The translations under genes were made by a program, and so were the position numbers. A DNA stretch of 64,000 nt from Chlorops oryzae. Taxonomy: Eukaryota; Arthropoda; Insecta; Diptera; Chloropidae. Below, one piece after another: positions 12,082 through 22,308 of this stretch. The notes beneath the pieces are model-generated. The model saw nothing but the letters and a program-made list of their open reading frames with translations. It was not told the origin of the DNA and ran no database searches. The stretch is taken from NCBI GenBank assembly GCA_020466095.1, contig CM035807.1, forward strand, positions 86,124,851 through 86,188,850, written 5' to 3'. Every line of letters starts with the position of its first letter. Position 1 is the stretch's first letter.

Positions 12082-12681
12082 TTACGAGGAGTAAAGGCTC
12101 AAATACAGTATACAAGCATTGTTAGAAGACGCCGAAAAATGCCCGGAGAATTGGCTAGATATGTTGGCCTTTCCGCAGAAAATGAAATATCTCGCGTCAT
12201 GAAAAGCGTTCTTGATCGTCTGCAACAGGAAATGAGAGCAAGATTTGTACGACTTAGTGATCTTGACTCGAAATTTGGATTTTTAGTGGACGTTGAAAAT
12301 TTATTGACCAGAGATAATCCTGGAAAATAATTGCATCTTGAAATATGTGACTGCAAGATGTTGCTCCGCAGCAGAAAAGAAAGTAACCCTAAAAGTCCGT
12401 TGGAGCTTTTAACTTTTATTATTACGTATGGAAACGATGTTTTTCCAAATTTCAGAGTAGCACTTCAAATACTTCTAACTATTGCAGTATCAATTGCTAC
12501 CTGTGAACGTTCGTTCAGCAAATTAAAATTAATTTTAACATATCTACCATCATTAATGAGCCAAGAACGTCTAAATGATCTGGCGTTTTTAAGCATCGAA
12601 AAAGAAGCATTTGAGTTGTTAAACTTTGAAGAAGTTATTAATACATTTGCTTCAGCAAAGGCAAGAAAAATGTACATGTAG
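12019..12681 (+). pseudogene. hAT transposase, C-terminal part, one nonsense codon
   Basis: About 220 residues. One in-frame TAA at 12328-12330 divides it; reading continues in the same frame to 12681. The second half holds the hAT dimerisation domain with the block ATCERSFSKLKLI..YL and then MSQERLNDLAFLSIE. This matches the subgroup seen in ZMYM1-like/TTF-finger hAT proteins. The BED/TTF finger and catalytic Asp residues are missing, so the copy is 5'-truncated and inactive. It belongs to the surrounding hAT at 11771-15670. Confidence 0.8.
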
Positions 12682-13689
12682 TAACAAATGTATACCACAC
12701 AGCAAAGCTGTAAATGAATGATTCATTTTTGCTTTTTATTCAATTGATTTCACGAGTTTTTAGCAAATTTTTTTCCAACAAATTTTGAAAGAAATAAAAT
12801 TTGAATTCACTCATCGATGCCTTCACTACTTGTCTTTATCTGCTAAGTAGGCTTTTTCATATGGGCACTTTGTGTTTAATGTTTATAACGAAAATTTCGC
12901 ATGTCATTGTATGTATAGTAGACCGTCCCACTTTTGTTACTTTTTACATGAACATTGATTTTCTGAATCTGCTAAGAAAACCATAAATCTTGGTGTATTA
13001 AAAATGAAAATTGACAAAGGTTTAGGGGTCCATCAAGGTGATTTTATTTTAAAGCTAAAATTAGCTTTTAAAAAAAGAACTAAATATTTTCTGTTTCACT
13101 ATTTTAGTTGTAATTCAAAATCTTCTTTCTTGATTAGAATCTTTTTACATCCATGGGAAAGCTAATAACATTTTTTAGGTTTCGTGTAAAGTATTGTTGA
13201 CGTCTTATTTACTAATTTTAACTAACAGCTTCATAAAGTAAAGTTTTTGAACGAAATGTTGTTATATTTTTTCCCACCATGCCTATATTTTTCTATGTAG
13301 AAGAAAATTGACGCCATACTTTGCAAATCCTTGAATACAGAATCGTTGAACATTTTAATACGAAGAGTTTGCTATACTGAATTGTTAATTAAAATTAGTA
13401 AAACACAGAAAAAACCCTAAAAAATGCAAGTACCTAGGCTTATGTTTTTGCTTTTAACTATTTTTTGGATTGTTTTTTTATATAAAAAAAACTGAGCAAT
13501 CGCGGTGAAATTTACTTCCCACAAAACAATTTAGACGTTTTTAAGATTATTCTCAACAAGCAAGTCAAATTTGTAGCTTACTCCCAATGAATACGCTTGA
13601 AGAGAAAGCACATAAACCATGGATGATAGGTGGGTTCTTATAAGTCAGATTTTTAAATAAATTGTAAAAGTTCGATTTTAGTACCAAAC

Positions 13690-13992
13690 AGCTATTTAAG
13701 CAAAAGAAAAATCCCAACGGAAAGAGACGTTATTGGCAGACTTCTTGGTTTGACACTCAAGAACAAAATGTCGATAAGCGGCGCAGCTCTAACTATTGCG
13801 GATGAGTTAATTTCAATATGGCGATGTAACCGGAACGATCATTTACATGGAAAAAGCTATATAGCAAGAAAAATTAAAACATTGCATGCAGCTTATTGCA
13901 AATTGAAATGCAACATAAACCGCAACAGCGATGCGCATTTATTGGTAATGGTGCCTGCAGTTCACTTTTTGCTCAATGTAGCTCCGATATAA
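13690..13992 (+). pseudogene. N-terminal fragment of an anonymous TE protein
   Basis: The plus-strand frame contains KRKIPTERDVIGRLLGLTL followed by a helical stretch with ISIWRCNRN and a Lys-rich segment. It resembles the start of a large family of arthropod 'uncharacterized' TE proteins whose N-terminus reads P-T-x-R-x-V-x-G-x-L followed by x-x-I-W-x-x-A/N-R. It ends at a stop at 13992 with no catalytic part. Recognition is from memory of family patterns, so confidence is limited. Confidence 0.4.
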
Positions 13993-14238
13993 CACACATA
14001 ATTTAATATTTATAAGTTTTTTGATCTGTCTCCAGCGATATTAATAAATTAATACAAGTACACTGTTGTATTTATGAATGGACAATATCTTTGGCTTCTT
14101 TAGAATAGAACCAATCCAAATTAAGGTTTTGGGAATTTCCAACTGTAGTCGAGACCTTCCTCCCATAGAACCATTAACTAACAATATTTTTATTTACTAG
14201 AACTAATAATAATAATTTTTTCAGGTACAAAATGTGCT

Positions 14239-14860
14239 TTATTTTAAAAGGTTGCATACAATTGTTTCCTTGTTTGTGTTTGGATGTTTTTTATTATAGT
14301 CTTCAATGACTCGAATTAGGTCGTTCTGCTCGTTTGTATCCATTGTTAGAGTATTGTTTACTCTTTTGATTAGTCCGATGGCACGTTCTGCTGGATCATA
14401 AACAACAATCAAATTACTTGCAATATTTTTAAGTTGCATGAAATTTTCATTTTCATGCCAACTAGAGGGGTGTTTTTTTAAGAAATCGTGGTTAATTCCA
14501 GCAATGTCAAAAAATTTAAGTGAGGTTTCTGATACCATGTTCGTTATGTCAAGGTCGGTTTCAATATCAATTACTACATTGCGGTGCGAATTTCTCAGAT
14601 CTCCGGGTCTGCATAAAAGGGACGCCATTTTGACCAAACTATTTTCGGAGTGTCTGGGATCGAAAGAAGAAAGTCCAATTGCTATTTCGCTTAAGTACCA
14701 AAGGTGTCGGGACATAATCTTAAGAGCAGTATTTGCCACTAATTGATTCGTTTCGCGATACAGTTTAAGCTGGTGGATCAAGGCAATATCGTTCAACGCA
14801 GCATGAATTGCTAATGTGCAAGTGAACCAATGTTCAAATTGACTTGCTTGTTGAGAATAA
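14239..14860 (-). pseudogene. C-terminal fragment of an anonymous TE protein
   Basis: The minus-strand frame (185 residues from the ATG at 14796, and open upstream to about 14860) contains SRHLWYLSEIAIGLSSFD. Further on are FDIAGINHDFLKKHPSSW and VYDPAERAIGLIKRVNNTLT. R-H-L-W-Y-L-S-E and D-x-A-E-R-x-x-x-L are recurrent blocks in arthropod TE proteins without a settled name. The upstream end runs into the inverted arm of the element, so the 5' part of the gene was replaced by the arm. I do not assign a superfamily. Confidence 0.45.
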
Positions 14861-15929
14861 TCCTAAAAACGTCTAAATTGTTTTGTGGGAAGTAAATTTC
14901 ACCGCGATTGCTCAGTTTTTTTTATATAAAAAAACAATCCAAAAAATAGTTAAAAGCAAAAACATAAGCCTAGGTACTTGCATTTTTTAGGGTTTTTTCT
15001 GTGTTTTACTAATTTTAATTAACAATTCAGTATAGCAAACTCTTCGTATTAAAATGTTCAACGATTCTGTATTCAAGGATTTGCAAAGTATGGCGTCAAT
15101 TTTCTTCTACATAGAAAAATATAGGCATGGTGGAAAAAAATATAACAACATTTCGTTCAAAAATTTTACTTTATGAAGCTGTTAGTTAAAATTAGTAAAT
15201 AAGACGTCAACAATACTTGACACGAAACCTAAAAAATTTTATTAGCTTTCCCATGGATGTAAAAAGATTCTAATCAAGAAAGAAGATTTTGAATTACAAC
15301 TAAAATAGTGAAACAGAAAATATTTAGTTCTTTTTTTAAAAGCTAATTTTAGCTTTAAAATAAAATCACCTTGATGGACCCCTAAACCTTTGTGAATTTT
15401 CATTTTTAATACACCAAGATTTATGGTTTTCTTAGCAGATTCAGAAAATCAATGTTCATGGGGAAATTTCGAACAAAGCAAAAAAAGTGGGACGGTCTAA
15501 TGTATAGCCTTGCCTTTTTTTTACTAATAATAAAAGTGTTCCTTAAAAAATGATGAAATTTATGTATCTATAATATTTTCAATATTATCCTACTAAAGTT
15601 GCGGGGTGGAGGGAAGGGGCGCCGAAAATCTATTATGCACCGGGCGCCAGTTGGGATTGCTACGCCACTGTCGGGGTTCTATCCCTGCTGGCGGCGGGAA
15701 TTTTTCTGAATTTTTTTTTAATTACAGTTTTTTTTTTTTGTTCAGAGTGTAGTTGTTTTGGAAGACAAAAATTTTCTCCTAAATTTTTAAGGTTTTAATT
15801 TATTTAATTTTTTTTTTAATGGTTCATTTTCAAGCAAAAAATTTCGGGAGTGAAACAATTCCTTAAGCACGTTCCCCAAAACTTGAGCAACCATAAGCTC
15901 AAGTGAGCATTTTGACCAACAAATTAAAT

Positions 15930-16003
15930 TCGTTCGTTTAGCGTAATGGTTAAGACGTTCCGCCCAGCGAAGTGGAGGTCAGCGGTTCAAGGCTCGGCCG
16001 AGG
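15930..16003 (+). other. tRNA-like module B of SINE copy 1
   Basis: A box TAGCGTAATGG (15939-15949) and B box GGTTCAAGGC (15984-15993) are spaced as in a tRNA gene, with a CCGC/GTGG stem between them where the anticodon arm would be. The acceptor ends do not pair well, so this is a tRNA-derived pol III promoter rather than a working tRNA gene. Confidence 0.6.
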
Positions 16004-16673
16004 CGAGAAAATTTAAAGAGATGAAAGAGAAAAAGATTTAAATAGAAACAAATAAATAAAGAAAAAACATAATAATTTAATAAAAAAAAAACAAGTAAGA
16101 AAGCTAAAGTCGGTCAAGCCCGACTTTGAAATACCCAGCGTCCCGACATTATGAGCGCACTATGTTTTTCTTCTCTATTTGTGGGCGTGGCAGTGTGCGG
16201 CCCACATAAATTTTTTCCTACACCTTTCCTTCGCCTTGGTGAACCTACACTGAAAAAAATTATAGCACCATGTGCTATATTTTGTGAGCGCTAATTGCTA
16301 TAACTATAGTAGAAAATGGGATAGTAGATCTTTGTTACTGCGTCTGCTATATTTTATACGAAACTTTAATAGCTGCTATTGCTATAATTTAATATAACCC
16401 GTGCTACACCAATAGCAGTTTATGCTATTATTGGTCATAGTTTTTGCTATATGAACATAATATCTACAGATATAAAATATAGCTACTCTGTGCTATAGCA
16501 TTTGGTAACTGGCCTAGCACAAGCGACTGAGAAAAAAGAAAAATTTTATTTTGTGTTTTGACTTTTTTATTTATTTATCTTAATTAATTTATTATATTTT
16601 TTTTTTGTTTATCTTTTTTTTATTTTAAAATTTCTTTATCTTATATCTCCTTAAATTTTCTCGCCTCCACCGT

Positions 16674-16738
16674 GCCTCGAACCGCTGACCTCCAGTTTGC
16701 TGGGCGAATGTCTTAACCATTACGCTAAACGAACGAAT
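16674..16738 (-). other. tRNA-like module B of SINE copy 2
   Basis: B box GGTTCGAGGC (16683-16674) and A box TAGCGTAATGG (16728-16718) at tRNA spacing. The B box matches the pol III consensus GGTTCGANNC better than in copy 1. Confidence 0.6.
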
Positions 16739-16964
16739 TTAATGTCTTGGTCAAAATGCTCAGTTGAGTTTATGGTTGCTCAAGTCTCGGGAAACGTGCT
16801 TAAAAATGTTTTTCACTCCAAAAATGAATTACTTGAAAATAAACCCATTACAAAAAAAATAATAATAAAACCTTAAAATTTAGGGGAAAATTTTTGTCTT
16901 CCCAAACAACTGAACTTTGAACAAAAAAAAAAAAACAAATTTAGGGAATATACCCGCCGCCAAC

Positions 16965-17035
16965 ATGGATCGAACCCCGAACCTCTCGGCTGTTATTTTA
17001 TAGTTTAGACCGCCAAGCTATCAAACACTCTTCGG
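16965..17035 (-). other. tRNA-like module A of SINE copy 2
   Basis: A box TAGCTTGGCGG (17020-17010) and B box GGTTCGATCC (16976-16967), the latter a perfect consensus. The region between has no clean anticodon stem, and the acceptor stem is absent. Confidence 0.6.
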
Positions 17036-18871
17036 GGAGTTGATCAGAATGCGAACTTAAAGCAGTCAACAGGGAGGAGCAGATAAAAGGGAGAATTGCG
17101 AAAATGAGAGCAAATTTCAAGGCATAGTAGAGAGCGAGAGAGAGTAAACGCCCAGCGGGAAAAGGTAGACATTGGTAAACGAGCGAGGTAATCGATACAA
17201 CATATGTCTACCACTTACCCGCGTCGATGAAAATTAACACGGCGATGTCATTGAAAATTCGTTCGTTACCTCTTTCGCTTACTTCTTTGTTGAAGAATTC
17301 TATGACGAACCCCTCATCAAAAAGTCTACGACGACTATGTGAGCAATAATTTTTCCGCTTCCCTTACCTTTTTCTTCGAAGCATTCTCCTATGACCCTTT
17401 CATCGAAGAATTCCTCGACGAATAAGGTAATCGAAGAACAAACTTCCCGCTGGGCGAGAGCGAATTTGAATAGAGAGAGATTGAAATGATTATAATTTAC
17501 TCATTATAGCTGGATATGCTATGTAAATAGCCGCAGATGCATTACGATCATTCTCAGCTATAATGAGTAGCTGCATATGCTATGCAAATAGCCGCAGATG
17601 CTTTAAAATCATTCTCCTACAGCTATATTCATTTAATATAATAACAAAATATAGCTATGTTGGCTATGTTTGTTTGAAATCAAGACATTTCGCTAGCTGA
17701 AATTCATATAAAATATAGCAAATGCAGTAATAACGCCGTTGCTATAGTTTATAGCAAGCAAGTAGTAGTTCTGTTTTTTGAGTGTATGTTGCGAATTCGA
17801 AGCTTCTACGCCTTTTACTTCGGAAGCTACGAAAAATCTTCATTTGTGGGCGTGGCAGTGAGCGGGCCACATAAAATTTTCTCCTACACCTTTCATTCGC
17901 CTTGGTGAACCTATGTTGCGAATTTGAAGCTTCTACGCCTTTTACATCACAAGTTACGATAAGCCCTTATTTTTGGGCTTATTTAAGGGCGTGGCTCGAG
18001 GAGGGCGGCGTCCATTTTTTGCCAGGAAATGTCCCTTTTCGTAGCTTATCAGCACACCAAATATCAATGAAATGTGTTGAGTGGTTCGCAAGTTACAAGC
18101 ATTTTACTGAAAACACAATAAATTCATTTGTGGGCGTGGCAGTGGGCGGATGTCTGCCATTTTTACTTAGGATCATACTGGGACTCCGATATACATGTGT
18201 GCCAAATTTCGACTTCATTGGTGCAGCCGTTTCGGAGGAGATCCGACCACGGACGAACGGACAGACGGACAGACGGACATGTCTAAATCGATTCAGTTTT
18301 TGATCCTGATCATTTCTATATATATATGTCTATATCTGCGGAGCTTAGTTCTCCCTGTTACAAGATTCGCACAAAACTAATATACCCCGCTTACGCTGGG
18401 TATAAAAAGTCAAAGCAAAAAATAAATTTTTTTTCCCAGTCGCTGGTGACAGTTGATTTAGCCGCGAGACAGTTGTATCAACCATCAGGTAGTTATATCC
18501 TTATTGACTGTGTTTGTACTGTTGAATTGACCGCTACTACACATAAGCTAATAATTAACGGTGAACTCGGTTATTTTAACCCGCTTTTTCAGTTAATATA
18601 ACTACCTTTTTCTCTCGGTGTAATAATAAGCTAAGTTAAATAACGTACTATTCTGATCCTAGCGGTTAGGTTTTAGGAAAAATTTATAAACCCCTTGAAG
18701 CTAAGTTTTCTTACACCTATAGATAAACCAAAGAAAGGAAAGGACAAAACGAAAAATAAAACAAAAATAAGGTATTTTCATATAAGTATAAGAACTCAAG
18801 ACTGCCATCTAATGGTTACTTAATATATTTATTAATCTGAATGTACGATAAGTTCTTACATTTTTGGTAGG

Positions 18872-18889
18872 TAGGTAGGTAGGTAGTAG
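18872..18889. repeat. (GGTA)n microsatellite
   Basis: Four to five GGTA units. On the minus strand they lie just past the 3' end of the non-LTR remnant and may be its terminal microsatellite tail. Confidence 0.7.
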
Positions 18890-18968
18890 TGGCAGCTGAT
18901 TGCTCACGTAGGCACAGTAGGTTGGCCCATTGTGATACCACAAGATGACACGACTTGCCCCTTACGTT

Positions 18969-19846
18969 TTAATGGGGAAGCCAATTGGACTTCCTGATGA
19001 ACCGAGCAATGTCCGTGACTTTGATTTCACATAGCCCGGTGAGACTGACGAGGAAGCAGCCTCCTAAAAGGGTCAGTCTTCTTCTTGCTAGGGCCGGGCA
19101 TTGACACATGAGGTGAAGGATAGATTCCTCCTCCTCCTCTGAGCGACAGCTTCGGCAAAAGTCATTATTTGGGACACCTAGTCTTGTTGCATGTCTGCCT
19201 AAAAGGCAGTGACCGGTGAGTATTGATATCGTCTGGTGAATGGAGACACTGCTTAGTCCTACTAGATCCCTGGTGCGTCTCTTATTCAGAGATGGCCAGG
19301 TTTGTCTAGTGACCCAGCAGGAATCTTCTGCGACCCAGCAGTTGTTCGCTAGGTTGAGGTATGATTGTTTTATGAGGAGTTTCACTGTTGCCAGTGGAAC
19401 TCCGATGTTGGAAAAGGAGATATCCGAAAGCAATGTGCCTATCTTAGCAGGTTCGTCTGCCTCACAATTTCCTTCAATGTCGCTATGTCCCGGTACCCAA
19501 AAGATCGATACCATGGAAAGTTCCGCTATCTCGTTAAGAGATACCCGGCATTCATGGACAAGCTTAGATGTGGATTCAACCCCCTCAAGGTATTTGACGG
19601 CCGCCTGGCTGTCAGTGAAAATGTAAATATTCCTGCCAAATATCTCATTACACATGAGCCAATTGGCGGCGTGGTTAATTGCCGTGACCTCTGCTTGAAA
19701 AACACTGCTATAGTCGGAGGGCTAGCTTTAGGTTTAAGCTGCTGGAATATATACCGCTTCCTACCCTTGAATTGAGTTTGGAGCCATCAGTATAAATTTG
19801 AATTGAGTCCCGGCTGATATTCATACCATCGCACCACATTTTTGGT
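18969..19846 (-). pseudogene. non-LTR retrotransposon RNase H remnant
   Basis: RNase H degrades the RNA strand during reverse transcription; it is carried by I-, R1- and LOA-type non-LTR elements. Blocks seen in order are YTDGSKL (about 19800), FTDSQAAVKYL, and WVPGHSDIEGNCEADE. A Cys/His tail follows with CRSCRSEEE..HLMCQCP, and the frame stops at NWLPH at 18969. The main frame is open from 19655, while the first block is in another frame, so there is at least one indel around 19700. Everything upstream (reverse transcriptase, endonuclease) is missing: a 5'-truncated copy. The element is probably related to the endonuclease fragment at 46934. Confidence 0.8.
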
Positions 19847-19849
19847 AAA

Positions 19850-20852
19850 ATTTTAAACAAATTTTTTGAGCATTATATTTGACTAACAAAATATTTGCCA
19901 TTATATGTAGGAAACGCACAGTGTCGCGAAAGTGGCCAAAAATACCAAAACTTAAAGTTAAAATTATCTTCAAATTTTGAGTATTAATAACAGGTTATAC
20001 TTGTAGTAAAAAAAATCAAAAATAATTATACCAATATGTTGAACCGTTTAAGCGTACCACGCCTCTGAAGTTGCAGTTTTTAAAATCTTTTAGTTTTTAT
20101 TTGACAGAGCTTCGAAAGTTGTACATATTTAATATGCTTTATTTTGGTTGTTTGTGGTTCAAACTTAATGATTTATACGTCAAATTAAAATGTAGGACCT
20201 ATACTAAAATTTGGTATTAATATCTTGTTAATTTTTTGTAGTATATTCGATTTTCCAATAAATCATAGTAAGGAGCTTGAAAATACAAGAAAAAATACAA
20301 AAACATTAATCTTCAAAATTGAATTTAAAAAATTTTTCATAGCTAGAAGTTTCTTTAACCAAATACCGCAATAGAAATTGCAACTAGTTGCAAATCCGTA
20401 AGCTATAGCGATTTTAGTGCAGCGGTCTGCATTGCAAAAAAATCCTTTTAACTTTTGCCTGTATAGTGAAAACAGATAATAAGACGCAAAGTATAACTGA
20501 ATATAAAATAATGGTTTATATGTAAAATTATAACATAACATAGGTTTAACATGTTAAGTTGTTTTTAATATTTTGTTTACACATTAGAATTCCGTTAAAA
20601 CAATATTGAGGGGAGCAGAGAAAACCTATCGTAATAACCGATAGTCGTTATATCCAGCACCGCTATCTGCAGAGGAAATTGTTAAAAATAAATTTTGTTT
20701 ATTTAGTGAGATCTCTCTATGTGTGCGTTCCTTTGTAATAAATAAAAAACTGCATTAATAGGCCTGTGATATTTGCAGGATATCTACATAGGTGTATGGG
20801 CCAAAAATCTTTTTAGTGCCTAAATTTTTGTCTCTGTCAATGGAATTCAGAA
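19850..20852. other. non-coding AT-rich stretch
   Basis: No motif-bearing frame. The minus-strand frame at 20263-20541 is low-complexity and unsupported. Confidence 0.4.
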
Positions 20853-20938
20853 TTACTCGCAAATTACAGTAACATTGTTGTCTTCTTTCGCAAGACGAGA
20901 CAAGATAAGACAGCAATGTTACTGTAATTTGCGAGTAA
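20853..20938. repeat. perfect 25-bp inverted repeat
   Basis: TTACTCGCAAATTACAGTAA.. at 20853-20877 is matched base for base in inverted orientation at 20914-20938, around a 36 bp loop containing GTCTT/AAGAC. It would form a stable hairpin. Origin unknown; it may be a tiny foldback element. Confidence 0.9.
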
Positions 20939-21719
20939 ACCAAATGAGTTTTGGTAATATTTGATTTTTTTCAAATCGACTAGAGTATTTTACTATATTG
21001 TTAATAACTTTTTTGTTAAATTTAAGTTGTTATTAATTGGATATGCAAAGAATTTTGGCCCACATTCAAAGAGCTTCATTGCAAACTATAAACCCATATG
21101 GTCAAAGCCAAAGTGTTGCACGTTACATTCGTACGCATATTTTTGTAAAAATTTTGGAAAGAACTAGGTAAAGGTCATAACTTTTTTTTTGCAATCGATA
21201 AAGCTTTTGAAGGCCTACATTTCCTAGGAACAAAATTTTTGGATATCTGTTGTCGTTTCGGATCTGTAGAAGATTAGAGTGGTGTCGCACGTTACAGAAA
21301 TTTGGAAGTGTTTTTTGAGGTTGATGCACACTTATTGAAAACTTAGCGATTATAGCGGTGAAAATCTGTGTTCCTACTTATTTTATTCAAGCTGAAGGAT
21401 CAAAGATATGAAATTAAAAATAACTTCCTCCAAAATATATTGGTATTTTGGTTATATGGCCGTAAACAGGCGGTGTTGCCCGTTACACAAAAAAGTGTCG
21501 CACGTTACCTTTCGATTTTATTTCTGTATAAAGAGGAAAAAAAGTTAATTAAGCGGATATTCCAACTGAAATATTTGAAAAACGAAAAATGTGTTGTAAT
21601 TTTTCACTTTGCACGTTAAGTATATGTATGCATGACATTGATTTTGAAAACTTTAATATGCAATTTTAATTTAAAAAGTGAATTATGATTATTATTTTCT
21701 ATTTTATATTATACTTATA

Positions 21720-22308
21720 TAGGGTGGCCCACGAAAAAGTTGCATTTTAAAATAGCTACAAAAAAAGACGGGTGGATATTTTTCAATTATTTTTTTTTTA
21801 TTAAATAGCCACAACATTGCGGTTTAATAGTGGAAGACCACTTCATTCATATGGCTGCCCCGGCTGGCTTTGCAGTAGCCCATTCTGTGGACCCAATTTT
21901 TCATGACATTTTCAATGGTGTGGCCCTCAATGGCTGCAATGGCGATTTCAATCTCGTGCTTTAGTTCGTCAATCGTCTCTGGATGGTTGGCGTAGCATTT
22001 ATCCTTGACGGCTCCCCACAAAAAATAATCCAACGGCGTCAAATCGCAGCTGCGAGGCGGCCAGTTGACATCGCCTTTTCGACAAATTATGCGATTTTCG
22101 AACGTACCGCGCAAAAGTTCGACTGTAGCGTTGGCTGTGTGGCACGTGGCGCCGCGGCGTCCTGCTGGAACCAAATGTCGCCGTAAACTTAACCATTTCG
22201 TAAACCGCGAACCTTTCACTAAAATTTGACACATTGGCAAAATCATTCGAGCTGTCAAAGCCGAAATAATCGATAGTTCAAAAAGCAACCGCTAGATGGG
22301 CCACCCTG
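21720..22308. mobile_element. short Tc1/mariner-type element with both ends
   Basis: AGGGTGGCCCA (21720) and TGGGCCACCCT (22308) are inverted termini, with TA at or beside each end. The element is only about 590 bp and contains the last third of a transposase on the minus strand, so it is an internally deleted copy. Confidence 0.75.
21824..22288 (-). pseudogene. Tc1/mariner-type transposase, C-terminal third
   Basis: The protein-like part reads NWPPRSCDLTPLDYFLWGAV followed by DELKHEIEIAIAAIEGHTIENVMKNW. P-R-S-C-D-L-T-P-L-D-Y-F-L-W-G is the third-Asp block of IS630/Tc1/mariner transposases of the kind often called rosa/DD41D in flies. The first two catalytic Asp residues and the DNA-binding domain are lost. 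The start of the frame (22288 to about 22100) reads through unrelated deleted sequence. Family level is fairly sure, subgroup less so. Confidence 0.7.

Larger units (their letters stand above)
12919..15499. mobile_element. long-inverted-repeat element with ATGTATAG duplication
   Basis: Termini TAGACCGTCCCAC (12919) and GTGGGACGGTCTA (15499) begin inverted arms of about 660 bp each (12919-13576 and 14838-15499) that match almost throughout. The 8 bp ATGTATAG is duplicated exactly at 12911-12918 and 15500-15507. Eight-bp duplications are made by hAT and P-type transposases, but the termini are not ones I can assign. The core holds two half-gene fragments facing each other (13690-13992 on +, 14239-14860 on -). 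The element lies inside the hAT at 11771-15670. Confidence 0.85.
11771..15670. mobile_element. hAT element with TCGGGGTT duplication
   Basis: The termini CAGTGGCGTAGC (11771) and GCTACGCCACTG (15670) are inverted copies of a standard hAT end; the next 40 bp (ATGCACCGGGCGC) also match. The 8 bp TCGGGGTT is duplicated (11763-11770 and 15671-15678). It encodes only the C-terminal part of a transposase (12019-12681) and is itself interrupted by a second transposon at 12919-15499. The target lies in the B box of a tRNA-like SINE module. Confidence 0.9.
11682..16100 (+). repeat. dimeric tRNA-like SINE, copy 1 (split by a hAT)
   Basis: After removal of the hAT at 11771-15670 this is a unit of roughly 500 bp. 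It begins GTTCGCATTCTGATCAAC and then carries a tRNA-like module with A box TAGCTCAGTTG (11723-11733) and B box GGTTCTATCC (15675-15684). A T-rich linker follows, then a second tRNA-like module (A box 15939, B box 15984) and an A-rich tail to about 16095. A second copy with the same order lies inverted at 16535-17056. Two pol III-type modules plus an A-rich tail is SINE architecture. It could instead be an unnamed mobile unit that captured two tRNA-derived pieces. Confidence 0.6.
16535..17056 (-). repeat. dimeric tRNA-like SINE, copy 2
   Basis: Minus-strand copy of the unit at 11682-16100, uninterrupted. It has GTTCGCATTCTGATCAAC at its start (17056), module A (A box 17010-17020, B box 16967-16976), a T-rich linker, module B (A box 16718-16728, B box 16674-16683), and an A-rich tail toward 16535. 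The two copies share order and most of the linker but differ at many bases, so they are not a recent duplication. Confidence 0.65.
16248..17784. mobile_element. CACTGAAAAAA-ended MITE rich in TATAGC words
   Basis: Ends CACTGAAAAAAATTATAG (16248) and TTTTTTGAGTG (17784) are flanked by TA (16246-16247 and 17785-17786). The uninterrupted repeat copy at 17900 shows the empty target CCTATG. Both flanking 280 bp are packed with GCTATA/TATAGC words, well over a dozen on each side. The middle holds an inverted copy of the dimeric tRNA-like SINE (16535-17056) and an unassigned stretch at 17060-17460. Confidence 0.75.
16105..18413 (+). repeat. dispersed dipteran repeat (GGGCGTGGC type), split by a MITE
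   Basis: Starts GAAAGCTAAAGTCGG..CAAGCCCGAC and ends TACGCTGGGTATAAAAAG. In between are several GTGGGCGTGGCAGTG blocks (16189, 17847, 18132) and a (GGACAGAC)n patch at 18250-18280. Part of it is internally duplicated (GAACCTATGTTGCGAATT at 17780 and 17908). Repeats of this make-up are scattered through many fly genomes. The short frame 17902-18303 is within it and is not a gene. Confidence 0.7.
9883..18620. mobile_element. CACCGAGAG-ended MITE hosting a nest of other elements
   Basis: The ends CACCGAGAGAAA (9883) and TTTCTCTCGGTG (18620) are inverted copies flanked by TA on both sides, indicating TA target duplication. The sequence next to each end (9883-10038 and about 18430-18620) is full of the word CAGTT/AACTG. 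Everything between is later insertion or attached repeats: a Harbinger-like MITE, SINE units, a hAT, and a TATAGC-rich MITE. The original element was probably only several hundred bp. That the two ends belong to one element is inferred from the terminal match and the shared word. Confidence 0.6.

Noticed and set aside
15930..17035. Functional tRNA genes
   Set aside because: A and B boxes are good but acceptor stems do not pair and the modules occur as repeated dimers with A-rich tails, so they are tRNA-derived repeats.
17902..18303. 133-codon ORF in the GGGCGTGGC repeat
   Set aside because: Lies in a dispersed non-coding repeat, ends in the GACAGACGG simple repeat, and has no recognisable domain.
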